A stretch of 64,000 nt of DNA from Macrotrachela quadricornifera (lineage: Eukaryota > Rotifera > Eurotatoria > Philodinida > Philodinidae), in NCBI GenBank assembly GCA_022393335.1, contig JAJEKB010020261.1, positions 104,929-168,928 of the forward strand. Direction: 5' to 3'. A program made the position numbers and the translations under genes. Position 1 is the stretch's first letter. The number at the start of each line of letters is the position of its first letter. The notes under the pieces were generated by a model, which saw only the letters and a list, made by a program, of their open reading frames with translations, was not told where the DNA came from and made no database searches. Positions 26,575-41,400 of the stretch are shown piece after piece.

Positions 26575-26985
26575 AGCTCTACTTCATATTTTATGAACTG
26601 TTCAAAACGCTCACGCTCACGAACTGAACTATTTAAACAGCTCTTTTTGAACTGAACTGAACTTTTCGAACAGCTCTATTCAAATGAACTGAACTGCTTG
26701 ACCAACTCCTTTTGAACTGAGCTGAACTTTTTGAACAGCTCTATTCAAATGAAATGAACTGAACTTTTCGAACAGCTTTATTCAAATAACCTTATTCACT
26801 TGAATAGGTCCTTTTGAACTGATTGAAAAGTTCAGTTCATTTGAAGAGAGCTGTTCAAAAAGTTCAGTTCAGTTCGAAAGAGCTGTTCGAAAAGTTCAGT
26901 TCAGTTTAAAAGGAACTGTTCAAGCAGTTCAGTTCATTTGAACAAAGTTGTTCAAACAGTTCATGAACTTGAGCTGATCGACCCC
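26575..26985. repeat. Inverted array of the word GTTCA/TGAAC
   Basis: The left half is built from GAACTGAAC, TTTTGAAC and ATTCAAATGAAC. The right half carries the reverse complement (GTTCAGTTC, CAGTTCATTTGAAC). Orientation switches at about 26800. The outer ends are TAGACCCCGGCAAGTTCAG and its relaxed complement near 26970-26988. The whole block can fold into one long hairpin. Confidence 0.8.
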
Positions 26986-27227
26986 TATGCATTATAACAA
27001 CAACAAGTGATGATGAGATAAACAAAACGGCAGGGTAAAAAAACTAGTGAATAGAAGTTACGTCAAGATCATTAAACTATGCATGAAATCAAAATACTTA
27101 AAAGACAATCTATGTGTAGATGAATATAAATGTATTTGCTTAATTTTTATGACGACAACAAAGAAGCGGGGAAAAAAGGTTTTTTTTAGTTGTATAATTT
27201 TAATATAGCAGCTGAATTTGTTGCATT

Positions 27228-30391
<3,164 letters not shown>

Positions 30392-30497
30392 ATTTTTTTA
30401 AAGTTAGGTGTTGTTGTTGAATTTTTCGATTTTATAGTATCTAGAAGTAAACAGTGTAGATAGGTAAATTACGAGAGAATTTATCATATTATCTATC

Positions 30498-31640
30498 AAG
30501 TTGGATGACGCTGGAACTTTGATTTTCAGTTTAGTAATATCAAACAAAAGACTACCATTAGAAATCTCTGAATCCGAAATGTCAACTCTTTCTGAGATGC
30601 CTATGAAACATGCACAACCACACAAGTTTTACTAATCTTTTCGGATGATCGAAAACTCAGTTTTTTATGCATACTGCTCGTATTTTCCGATTTTCTCTAT
30701 GTTCATTCGTTAGTTTGGAGCTGTAGGCATTTCAAGAGATACAAACATTTTTTTTCTATAATCCTAGATAGTTTACTAATCTGTTCAATATCGTTTACTA
30801 ATCGATAATGTCCATATAAGAACAAAAAAGACCGTTAGTCGTTAGATCAGTTGTCTAGTAATTTGAATCTATCTACTCTGATCTTTAATAACATAATATA
30901 ATAACGTCCCATAAGATTATCGCCCGTTGGAGCCGGCCGCGGTTATTATTACTAGTATTCGACATGCAGCGGGGTTCTATCATCTTTTCTTTTTACAAAC
31001 GGCGGTATCTACACTCTCTTCCATCCAACATACTGACTAAGATATAGTCTGCACGAATGACTCATGCGGAATGAATCATTTTTAGACAATTTAGCCGTTA
31101 GTGACTTGTCCAGGATCATTCCATGGATGATGTTACTGAGATTTGAGCACAGATAGAACCCGACTGCATCTCGAAAACTGGTAACAATAATCGCGGCCGG
31201 CTCCAACGGGCGATAAGCTTATGGGACGTTATTATACTATATTGTTAAGATTCGGAGTAGATAGATTCCAATTATTAGAAAACTGACCTAATGACTAACG
31301 GTCTTTTTTGTTTGTATATGAATATTGCCGATTAGTAAAAGGTGTGGAAGAAATTAATGAATTATCTAAGATTATAGAAAAAAAATTTTTGTATCTCTTG
31401 AAATGTCTCCAGCTCCAAGTTGATGAGTGAACATAGGAAAAATCGCAAAATACCAGTAGTATTAAAAAAAACGAGTTTTTAATCAATTGAGAAGATTAGT
31501 GAAACCTGTGTGGTTCAACATTTTTCATAGGCTTGTCGGGAAGAGTTGATATTTCGGTTTTAGAGACTTCCAATGATAGTCTTTCGTTTGATATTACTAA
31601 ACTGAAAATCAAGGTTCTAGCAGCATTCGAGTTTGCAAAC
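30498..31640. mobile_element. Foldback element upstream of the poly(A)-binding protein gene
   Basis: Inverted arms of roughly 490 bp (30498-30985 and 31150-31640) enclose a spacer of about 165 bp. Matching blocks include CGCCCGTTGGAGCCGGCCGC with its complement, GACCGTTAGTC with its complement, and TTTCAGTTTAGTAATATCAA with its complement. The inner arm ends are markedly GC-rich compared with the surroundings. No transposase frame. Confidence 0.85.
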
Positions 31641-31754
31641 GCACTGGTGGGCCTCCTTTAAAGGGTGTTTGTTCATTTTAAAGAGGTTTCTACTATTATT
31701 TGATTCGTACAAAATTGGAATTTGAAAAAGGATTTATGGTTTATTTTGTATTTT

Positions 31755-32390
31755 TTCAGTAACGAGGGAACGCCCTCAAGTGATACTCTTAGTTTGGGCT
31801 CATATTTTACCTTTAGGTAGAACTCATAGCGTAGGCAGGTGGTGCTAAAAGAGTTTGTGTCCATAGCCTATTGTTATTAAGATGTTACATTTTTAAGGTG
31901 TTGGAATAACTCACTACCGTGATCTCCCTCGGGAACATAAAAAAAACTCATTTTATAATTTGGACTTGAAATTTTGTATTAAGAGAAGTCTCAATGAGAG
32001 TAATTTATTGTGAAAGTTTTAGCTCTACTGATTGCTCCTAATTGGAAATATGAACACCAAAACTTGCCTCTGCAAGTGACATAGGTTATCATAGTCATAT
32101 GCCAGGATAGGAACGAAGAATAAGTCTGAAATTTTCACAATAAACCACCCTCATTGAAAACTCTCTCTAGACAAAGTTTCAAGTCGAAATTTTAAAATGA
32201 ATTTTTCTGATGTTCCCGAGAAGGATCACGGTAGTGAATTATTCTAATACCTTAAAAACGTAATATCTCAACAACAACAACAGACTATGGGCACAAACCC
32301 CTTTTGGGCCTCGACCTATGCTATGAGTCCTACCTAAAGATAAAATATGAGTTCAAATAGAGAGTATCACTTGTGGAGGTTCCCTCATAA
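31755..32390. mobile_element. Foldback element
   Basis: Arms at about 31755-32020 and 32135-32390 are diverged inverted copies, with GAGTATCACTTG next to the outer ends and a GAACATAA...AAAACTCATTTTA block internally. The outer sequence resembles the inner foldback at 57690-58310, including the gap before CATCAGACAA, so the two are probably one family. Confidence 0.75.
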
Positions 32391-32742
32391 GGGCAGACCA
32401 CACATCTTTTTTTGTTTTACATCAGACAAAATCTGCATTGTTCCGAAAAAATGCAAATCATCTTTGTATGTGTAAGCTTGTTATAAATAGACATACAGCA
32501 TCATGGCTTTGATTTTAGTGCATTTGTAAAACACAGACTGACTCACCGATGAAAGTCTTGCAGTTGAGCTGCTTTTGATCATCAGTATTTAAGACCGGCA
32601 AAACTTTTTGCAGAATTGTTTGGCTTTCACTGATGTCGGGCTTATTACTTGTGTCGCTGTTGCATGGTATTGCTATAGCAAAAACAATCCTCATATGTCT
32701 TTTATCTTATTGAATAATACGTGACATCCCACAATATCTCTT
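32391..32742. other. Intergenic
   Basis: Short non-coding stretch 3' of the OTU gene. It begins with the CATCAGACAAAATCTG block shared with about 58336, probably a tail of the foldback family. Confidence 0.4.
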
Positions 32743-33624
32743 CTATATTTGATAGTTTGGATTTTCTACTACACCCTGATGATGGACAGAGGCAAACATT
32801 TTGCTGAAACATGTGCGTACATTACCTGGAATGGGCTTGATAGCGTCACGTCTTATTAAGGGAACAAAATGATTGGTGCTAAAAAACTTGTTGTAACGTA
32901 ACAATTCTCTCTCGCTGAGTGTATTCGTCCACATGAGTGTAATATCGTCAATAACATTTCCTAAGTTATTGATTGGAGAATAAATAGTATTTTGAAGTGG
33001 ATGTAAAGGAGGGTTTTTGGCACACATCAAGCGGATTCGACATTTTAACACCTCACATAGACCAAGAATGTCCCAGATTTGTGAATGTTCACGGTCTTTC
33101 ACTTGACGACAGTAATCGCATAACTCATCACAAACTTGAACCAAGTCAGGATATTTATCTACGTATTTCGTATAGTTGTTCACAATTTCAATCATGGCTC
33201 GGACTCGAAGTTCAATGACAGTAGCAGTCATGTTCTGCATCAGCTGTTTGATCGAATGATATAGACAATTTCCATCAGATTCAGTCTCAATCGGTACAAA
33301 ACCATCGAAGATTTTCTGTCCTTTCATATAAGCTTGAGCAACAGTATCGATACACCCCATATGAATGCTTTCGTTAAACGTCGTTGTCGGAGTAAAAGCA
33401 AACTCTATTTTTGAAATCGATTTCGCTAAATTTTTACATATCTCTTCTAGTGGTTTAAAACCGATTTTGGCCCTTCTTTGAAATGTAGTCAGAATCGACT
33501 GGAAAAGTTTTTCTCGTTTGCTTACACTTGGTACATCGATACATGTACCACAAATAAGTGGTGTTTTCGTTACGTTATAGCAAATGATGCATGCGTAACT
33601 CATATCTTTATCTAAAACTGACAC
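32743..33624 (-). CDS. OTU-type cysteine protease-like protein
   Basis: Single-exon frame of 293 aa. The OTU signature ESDGNCLYHSIKQLM gives the catalytic Asp117 and Cys120, and NHFVPLI near residue 251 gives His252 with the hydrophobic tail typical of the family. OTU proteases cleave ubiquitin chains, so a deubiquitinase or a domesticated transposon-derived protease are both possible. Residues 12-28 hold CIIC...CGTC, a small C4 zinc-binding arrangement. There is no signal peptide or membrane segment. The start chosen gives the whole zinc motif; a second Met is at residue 8. The gene has no introns, unlike its neighbours, and lies between foldback elements, which would fit a retrocopy or mobile origin (inference). 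Confidence 0.75.
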   Translation of the reverse strand: MSVLDKDMSYACIICYNVTKTPLICGTCIDVPSVSKREKLFQSILTTFQRRAKIGFKPLEEICKNLAKSISKIEFAFTPTTTFNESIHMGCIDTVAQAYMKGQKIFDGFVPIETESDGNCLYHSIKQLMQNMTATVIELRVRAMIEIVNNYTKYVDKYPDLVQVCDELCDYCRQVKDREHSQIWDILGLCEVLKCRIRLMCAKNPPLHPLQNTIYSPINNLGNVIDDITLMWTNTLSERELLRYNKFFSTNHFVPLIRRDAIKPIPGNVRTCFSKMFASVHHQGVVENPNYQI

Positions 33625-34797
33625 ATGCTATAGAAAATTATAACATGCAAACCTTAGGAAAACCTATTAGAGAAAGCCCATAATAACTCCGTAGAAATGT
33701 TTCTAATTATACTTTCTTCGACGGAAATTGAAATCGTTTGGGAATCTCATTAAGACAGAAGAGGCAAGAGAAAGGTGATAAGAAGAAGGAGCCACGATCT
33801 TTTCGTATCATCTCCTTCCTGTACGATACTTCTGCCGAAAAGAATCTTTTCGTTTCTAATTACGATAATTTAATAGTTTTTTTAAATCTTGATTAAATTG
33901 TGGATGTCGACGTGTACTCAAGCAAAAAGAAGGTTAGTTTGCGAAAATATATCGAAACAGATTGCTGAGATCGCCAAAATCGGAGTAAACTTTCAGAATA
34001 ATTCCAGAAACTTTTTAGACGATTTTTCAGAAATAGAAAAAAGGTTTCCAATCTTCGAAAACTCTTTTATGACTATACGATAGTAACAAAATCAGCCCCA
34101 CTTGAAAATTATAAGAAACTCTCACTAGTTATACATAGTTAGAGAGAAAATTAATTCTACTGTTTACATATACAATAGTTTTGGCTAGGATATTGTTTTC
34201 CGATTGATTTTACCACACATATGATAAAAGGTGTATAAAGCATACTTTAGCGAATTATATGATTCTAAGGTATTGTATGGACACATTAACTACAGTGACT
34301 ACTAATATATACCAATCGATTCAAAAAAAACATTTTAGAAAAACTGTGTAAAACGATACCAAGAATACATGTATTTTAAAGTGCTTTTGCAACGAATAAA
34401 TATCAAATCTATACATAAATATTATCAGATGCCTGGCTTGTATACCTTCTCTATGATTCGAATGAATCCTGTCGCCATTTTTTTCAGCATAGATAATCCT
34501 CACTATATCTAACAAAGTTGCTAAAATATCAGACCTTGAAATGGTTACACATGAATTTTCCTCAAGATCTCACTAGTATCATCATGCTGAATATATAGAA
34601 TCCAACAGAAGCTTCCATATTGATCTTTCTTATTTGTATAAACTCCGAACCGTTTCCGGGTATTAGTAGTCCATACTAGGTTTTAGAAAGTTACATTAAC
34701 CCTTTCGAAGCGATGTGATCCACTAGTGGAACATACCACAAACTGATATAAATTCCCTAGACTGAAAGGATAGGGTCTAGAAAACGAAATTCATCTG

Positions 34798-34834
<37 letters not shown>

Positions 34835-35106
34835 GTCGGCAACGCGGTCAAAATGACTATTTAAATACTAGGGCACAAATGATCACCTAATAACTGGTAC
34901 AAATGACCATTCGAAACTATAGTTCGAACATAGTTCTAATAAACATGGAAAAGACTATAACAATCATCTAATCACTATGATTTAAACTAATCGACTATGA
35001 TTGATTGGATTGTTGTTCAATGCCGCATCAACAACTAGGTGCTTTATCAATAAATTAGAATTTTATAGGTGACTGTAAACATAAAATTATAATAAATAAA
35101 AATCAT
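33625..35106. other. Intergenic with a (CTGT)n microsatellite
   Basis: No gene seen. CTGT is repeated from about 34797 to 34836, decaying into CTAT, after a TAGGGTCTAGAAAACGAAAT lead that might be the edge of an unrecognised element. The promoter of the OTU gene should lie just right of 33624. Confidence 0.5.
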
Positions 35107-36069
35107 AAAGGGTGTGGCGTAAGTTCTGATTCCATCCGTATTTGGAATACAAGTTTTTTTCTTTCTAACGCTTACACATAATTTTTTTATCAAAAGATAG
35201 CGCTTGAAATTCTCTACAAAACCATATATGACTGGATCCTAAAACCGTTTTAGATATATTTGAAATATAGATGAAAATAAAGACATACAAAAGGCTGTAA
35301 AGATTAAGGAGGTTCGGCATAATGGACGGCTGCGATTTGCATCCAATTTTTCATCAACTGTTCCGACCTATTAGAGAACCAAATATACCAAAAGATGCAG
35401 CATGAAAAGCTCTACAATTTACATAAGACCGCCTGTTTTATAGCTGCACTCTTTGTTTTCAGAATGAGCAAAATTTCGAACGATTAAATTTCAACTGTGC
35501 TCGATTGATACAGTTTTTCACTACAAAACTAATTCATTTTTTCTTATTTCCTGTTTTGATAATTTATCCTTTGTTAATTGTAGAGCTTTTCACGCTGCAT
35601 CTTGTGGTGTATTAAGATATCAGCTAATAACAGGGTGAAATAAGAAAAATCGAATTGATCTTGTACGAAAACCAAAAATATTATTTTTTTCGCATCATTC
35701 AAATTTGGTCACTCAAAATTTTGCGCAATTTGAAAACAAAAAGTGCAACTATAAAATAGGCAGTCTTATGCAAATTGTAGAGCTTTTCATGCTGCATCTT
35801 TTGGTATATTTTTTTCTTTAATAGGATGAAGTAATGAAAACATTAGACGCAAAATGCCGTCATTCATTTTGTACAAACCCTTAATTTTCTAACCTTATGC
35901 GTGTTTTTTTTTCAAATATATCTGAAACGGTTTTAGGATCTAGTCGTATATGGTTTTGTAGAGAATTTCAAGCGCTATCTTTTGATGAAAAAATGATGTG
36001 TAAGCGTTAGAAAGAAAAAAACTTGTATTCCAAATACGGATGGAATCAGAACTTACGCCACACCCTTTA
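35107..36069. mobile_element. Foldback element
   Basis: Ends AAAGGGTGTGGCGTAAGTTC and its complement at 36050-36069. The arms continue inward for about 400 bp each, with the block AAAAGATAGCGCTTGAAATT on both sides, also present in the element at 43237-44213. A TGTAGAGCTTTTCAYGCTGC motif occurs three times (about 35400, 35581 and 35780). No open frame. Confidence 0.85.
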
Positions 36070-37264
36070 TACAAGCTTGATATCTACAAAGACGTATCTA
36101 GAGAGGCTCTTTATTAAGTATCACTATTAATCTCAATAAAAATATTTTACTTTTTCACACATAGGAATAAGAAACAATATACTTAACAAAGGATCTATCT
36201 GGACATGTCTCTATCATTGACAAAAAAAATCAGCTCATTGGCATGAGCAGTAACGAAAATATTCAATTCTTTCTCGGTTACCTGACTTTTGGTCCATCCG
36301 GTATTATAAGATAAATTGAAATAGTTTTTCACCGACTTAAAGTGATGTTTTTGGAAACCAATATATATTTCATAGGGTAGCTAAAATGTTTTTTCAATAA
36401 TTTCGTGTGTATTTGAATCGTTAACAAAAGATTTATAAATTATACGCAAGATCGAGATATTTACATCTATCTGTTCAGAAGTTATAAGTGTCTTGGTGGA
36501 AATTCTTGGCTGATTTTTCTACTGATTTTTGTGAAGAAATCACTTTGTTGTATTTTTCCGTATAGTAGGAGCTCAATTTTTCGACATTTTTTTTATAAAA
36601 CTGATTAAGAAAGCTTTGAAAAACCTTCTGGAAAAAGCCTGCATTATGCAATTCGATTTGTGTTCATCTCCTCTTTCGAACGATGAAAATCGTAGCTCTC
36701 TATCTTGCTTCTATCAAAAGTTATTCGAAAAAACACACACGCGCTCTTTTTTTCTGAATAAGTATTAATCCTAATTCCCGGAAATCCGTTGCGGAACTCG
36801 GTTCTGCCCTCACTTTCATATTAGACTGCATGGTTACAGATTAATGTGTCAAATAAGTTAGCAATTCCGAGACAAAATTTCGAGAATTAAGTCGAAGCGG
36901 GTTTGAACGAAAGTTCAGAACGTAGCTAGCTCGCTGCAGAATCAAGCGGAATTAGTCGAAACTCATATAAATTAAGACTAGTTCAAAAAGGACGCAATTT
37001 CAGAAATTCCGGGAATTGAAGAAACATGATTCTTTTCGCATAAATCGGATTTATGAAACGATACTCGAATTCTTATAATTGCATGGAACTAATTCAGGAA
37101 GTGGAACTCGTTCTGAAATATTCGGCATTGCAGAATAGAATCGCTTCTCGATCACACACGATTAAAGTACGATTGTTAGAATCATAGACGCATTGTATTT
37201 ACATTTTTTTATTCACCGTTTGCGATAGGAAACAATATTTGCATGATTTTTTTGTTTACTCGAA
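36070..37264. other. Intergenic
   Basis: No gene seen. A patch at 36680-36745 containing AAAGTTATTCGAAAAA resembles the right arm of the relic at 19800-22130, so a fragment of that family is probably here. Confidence 0.4.
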
Positions 37265-37935
37265 TATGTCACAAAATCTAGAAAAGTAAAAATCTAGAAA
37301 AGTAGAAATCTAGAAAAGCAGAAATCTAGAAAGAGAAAAATTTAGAAAGAAAAAAATCTAGAAGGGAAAAAATCTAGAAAATTTAGAAAGAGACAAATCT
37401 AAAAAGAAAAAATAATGCAATACTGTACAAATCCTTGAGCCGTTATGACTCTAGCACTCTATTAATCTACATTTCTGATGAGGCAAGAAACATCCCAGAT
37501 GGTACTAGAAGCATTCTTAACATTGCTACTTGCAGGCCTGAGGATGCTAGAACCATTTCTGAAGCTATCCTTTTCCTCAACTAACACTTACCTGCACCCT
37601 CACTGTTGCTTTTCCTCCTCATCCCACACTCATATACTCCACTCTCACCCTCACCCTCATGCTTCTAGCATCGTCAGTCACGCTTCCAGCATCCTCAGTC
37701 ATGCTTGTAGCAACCTCAATCATGCTTGCATAAACCTCAGTCATGCTTGTGGCAACTTCAGGCAAGCTTGTAGCAACTTGCGAAGGCTTCTAGCATCCGC
37801 AGAAATGTAGAATCATTAAGTCGCAACGACTTTACGACTTTTCTATATATGAATAAATTTTCTAGATTTATTTTTTCTAGATTTTTTCCTTTCTAGATTT
37901 TTTTTTTCTAGATGTTTTTTCTAGATGTTTTTTTC
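37265..37935. repeat. TCTAGA-word arrays flanking a short tandem repeat
   Basis: At 37265-37400 the unit is about 16 bp, AAATCTAGAAAAGTA-like. At 37855-37935 the complement (TTTTTTCTAGATT) recurs. Between them, 37650-37800 holds a tandem repeat of about 21 bp, CCTCAGTCATGCTTGTAGCA-like, which in one frame (37478-37810, +) reads as SHACSNL repeats. That frame is probably a by-product of the repeat and not a gene. Confidence 0.75.
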
Positions 37936-40900
37936 TAGAGTTTGCCACGTTACCGTTTACTCACCATTCAGCATGCTCTTGAAAAATGTTGGTTGCCGGT
38001 CACCAAGGAAGAAAGTCAAATGTATTTTTGCCGTTTTTTTTAAATAGGCAACAACAGATTGAGAACAAAAACAATTTTACACGAGCGAGTAAAAGAATTT
38101 AATTGGCTAGCTATTTTACAATTCTATTTTACATGTTTAACGTCGTAAAAAATGTTGAGAAAATAACAGATCAGTCGTAATTAGCTAGTGAGTGACGAAT
38201 TATTTCGTAATATAATTATAGGCTAAATATAACAATATGTACCAAAGATTTCGTTCTTTTTCTTTAAAGTCGTTGATATCTGTATAAACCAAATGAATGA
38301 ATAGTATCAATATACAATATTTCTTCATTTTCATCAGCAACTCAGAGAGATGGCAATCGTAGAAAATATAGCTATACGCAATGGTAGTGAGTTAATTGAT
38401 TGAATGACAAGGAATCATTTTCTAATATTGAAATCAGCAACCGACGCTTTTGTGCAAGTACGAGCGCATATAATATTTGAGAAAGAAACAAGCTGTCCGA
38501 GAACTGTCAGGATCACAACCCTTAACACTCAGGCCAACAACATGTAATGTACTTTGCCAATAAAAATTTATCAAAAATTATCTTTATTTTGAGTTTTCAA
38601 AGGAATTTATATGATTAGTGACATGAAAGAGTGAAAATAGAACGCACGAGAAAGGAGAAATCCTACAAAAAGCACACTGTTAACTTGCCTTATGTGTACA
38701 ATTGTCTTCTGTGAATGCTGGAAGAATATGTTGAGCAAACAGAACAAAAGAAACACTAAAAAGAAATCGAAGCACTCGTCAAAATTTAAACTTGTGATTC
38801 CATGTTTTCATCTTAATTAACATCATCTAAAATTTCTCAGTCCAAATTACTAATGCATTTCACTAAAAGCCATTCCACGTAAGCCACGACCGATTCTAGC
38901 ATAATGTTGCTCAATCGACTATCATTGATATGGCTAGTCTTTAAATATCTCAATGAAAAATATTCAGAAAAAAATAAAGAAAATGCAATGTCCATAACAT
39001 GTTAAATTATGTTTTACTTGAAGAACGTATTCCGTACTCAGGTCATTCGATCCAACCTGCAAATCCTACGGAACAGTATCGGATTACTCCGAAATTCGTC
39101 GAATTCTCAATAAAAACCGATTTTCTCGAAAATCTTAGCTTACGAATTCTGACCTGGATTATGTCGGAAAAGATTCTATGAGTCTCCGTTGCATCTGCTT
39201 CTCAGATATTACAGTAACCATCAGTATCCATTGACAAAGAAACACCTGGTAATGTAAGGTTCCAACCTAACACAGTCGAATTTCATCTGGTTTCCATCAA
39301 AATTTCTTTAAGATTTTAAAAGATTTCTACTAATTCGACTAAGATTATTCCTAGAACCGCCAATACATTTTCTAAGATCATTTCTAGTATATAGAACTTA
39401 ATTAAAGAAGAAACTAGTTCCTATAGATCGATATCTGCAAAAGAAAACGATAAATGAAACCTATTTTTTTTTTGGAAAATTTCTAAAATAAGGAAATAAC
39501 TAATTAATTAGCTGATAGATCTATCAGAATATAATCTGAATAATAAATTCGTTTAGATGAAAAATACGGTTATATAAACAAATTTCAGAAAGCTTTTAGA
39601 AATTTAGTTTAAATATTAATGAAAACGCTTCTACTGAATGGTATACATAGTTTTCTGATTATTTCTGATAGGCACCAGTAGCTGCTTCGTGTTAGATAGT
39701 ATAGATCTGATATGAGAAGGTCCGATCAACGGAATTCCTATATTTTCATATAATTCGACAAGTTCTGATGCTAATGATTCATCAGTTTTATCACAGAATC
39801 TGGTGCCATGTGAAACTAGAAATTCCAACTATTTTTTGACATCAAATTACCCTAAATCACATCGAAAACGAACAGATCCTAAGATCAGGTATGACTAGTT
39901 CTGAATGTATGAATTTGATCAGAACTCGATGAATCCAATCAATGAATCTCAAAGGAAAGTAGTGGATAGTATCGGAATCCGACGTATCGACTTTGGCCTG
40001 GGATTATATCATTCAGATATTCTTATTCTTCTATTTTGCGAAGAATAATTAAAAAAATCGTCTTATTTCTAAAGATGAATAACATGGAACAAGTAGGAAA
40101 TAGTTTTTATTGTTTCGACCCCTGTTGAAAATCTTCGACAGATAAAAATCAAAGCTCCTCTTTGTTTTTTCAAAAAATAGAAAAGCAATCTCAACATCTG
40201 TCTTTGGTATATTATTCTTAGATGTAGATGAGTTGCTGCTGATGAACGATGTTACTACTACTCGTACCTTTTTCTTTTTAATACTTAGTCATTTGTCTAA
40301 CGTTTTTAAATCGTACAGATTGAGAATTTCGTTGATAACACAATCATACATAGATTGGACTATTGATGCAATCTAGTGCACGGCAACTAGTAATCTGATT
40401 TGGATTATAGGTTTCACTGATACAAAAGAATTTATAACAACTTAGTTCTACACGTTTGATATTACACCAATGTAATAAAATGGAGCCTACCAACAGATGA
40501 GTAAATGTAATCTGTAATATATTATGATTAATATCAAGAAACCACTTTGTTTATTGGTTTACAAATAGCTCATCCGATAAATTATGCAATGAATATACAT
40601 AATCGATAGATGTTATTATTAAACGATTATTTCTCTTTATTTCGTGGACTTTCGATTGAACCTCCAATGATACACCAGAGATGAGAAAAGAAAAATGAGC
40701 ATTTTTGAATGATGATAAATGTAATATATGAGTAGTTTGCATTTCTACTTTGTTGGAAAAAATGATTAACTATATACATATGCAATAATCATGAGTTTTT
40801 AATAAACACTATTTGTCAACCATGTTGTTGACTAATAGTAATAAAATCAAATATTGATATTTATGTTAAACAAATTAGTCCTAAAGTAATTTTACCGGAA

Positions 40901-41400
40901 TATTGTTTTATGTAAATTCCTTAATGCAGAGAAAAAGACTATTATCCTAGAGCTTCTACGACGTTATACCCTAATGAAGTTACCAATAAATGAAACTAAT
41001 TGAATTTTTGGATAGTAAAAATTGACGTTAAATGATTAAGTATACGATGTATTTTTGTAAATCAGAGAGCTATCGAAGTCGTATGTGACATATAATGTTT
41101 ATCTTTCATTTAATATGATATTTCGAATACCGCCATCTAAAAATCATCTTTTAGTTTCATTCAATTATCATTATAATCTTAGTATATAGGGAAATACAAA
41201 ATTCGTATTTAGTGAATACAATCATACAGATTTGTTTGAATCAATGATATTTACAATAGTTATTTTAATCTATTTAACCTTCATAGAGTTTTAAAAATGT
41301 ATAGAAAATTAGTAGTTAAACAATAAATTAAATTCGTATATAGCACAATAATAAGTATGTTAGTATGAAAAAAAAATGTTTAAACGAAAAGTTTTGAAAA
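37936..41400. other. Intergenic, no gene recognised
   Basis: AT-rich and low in coding signal. Short frames at 38999-39181 (+) and 39631-39828 (-) have no recognisable motif and no splice partners. This is the region 3' of the phospholipase gene. Confidence 0.45.

Noticed and set aside
34797..34836. Helitron head (CTGT-rich)
   Set aside because: It has the CTGT run but no TC(TA)nAAAGAAGAA start, so it is called a microsatellite.
37478..37810. Ser/His/Ala-repeat protein
   Set aside because: The repeat pattern follows a tandem DNA repeat and the composition is biased; no start context, splice sites or homologous domain.
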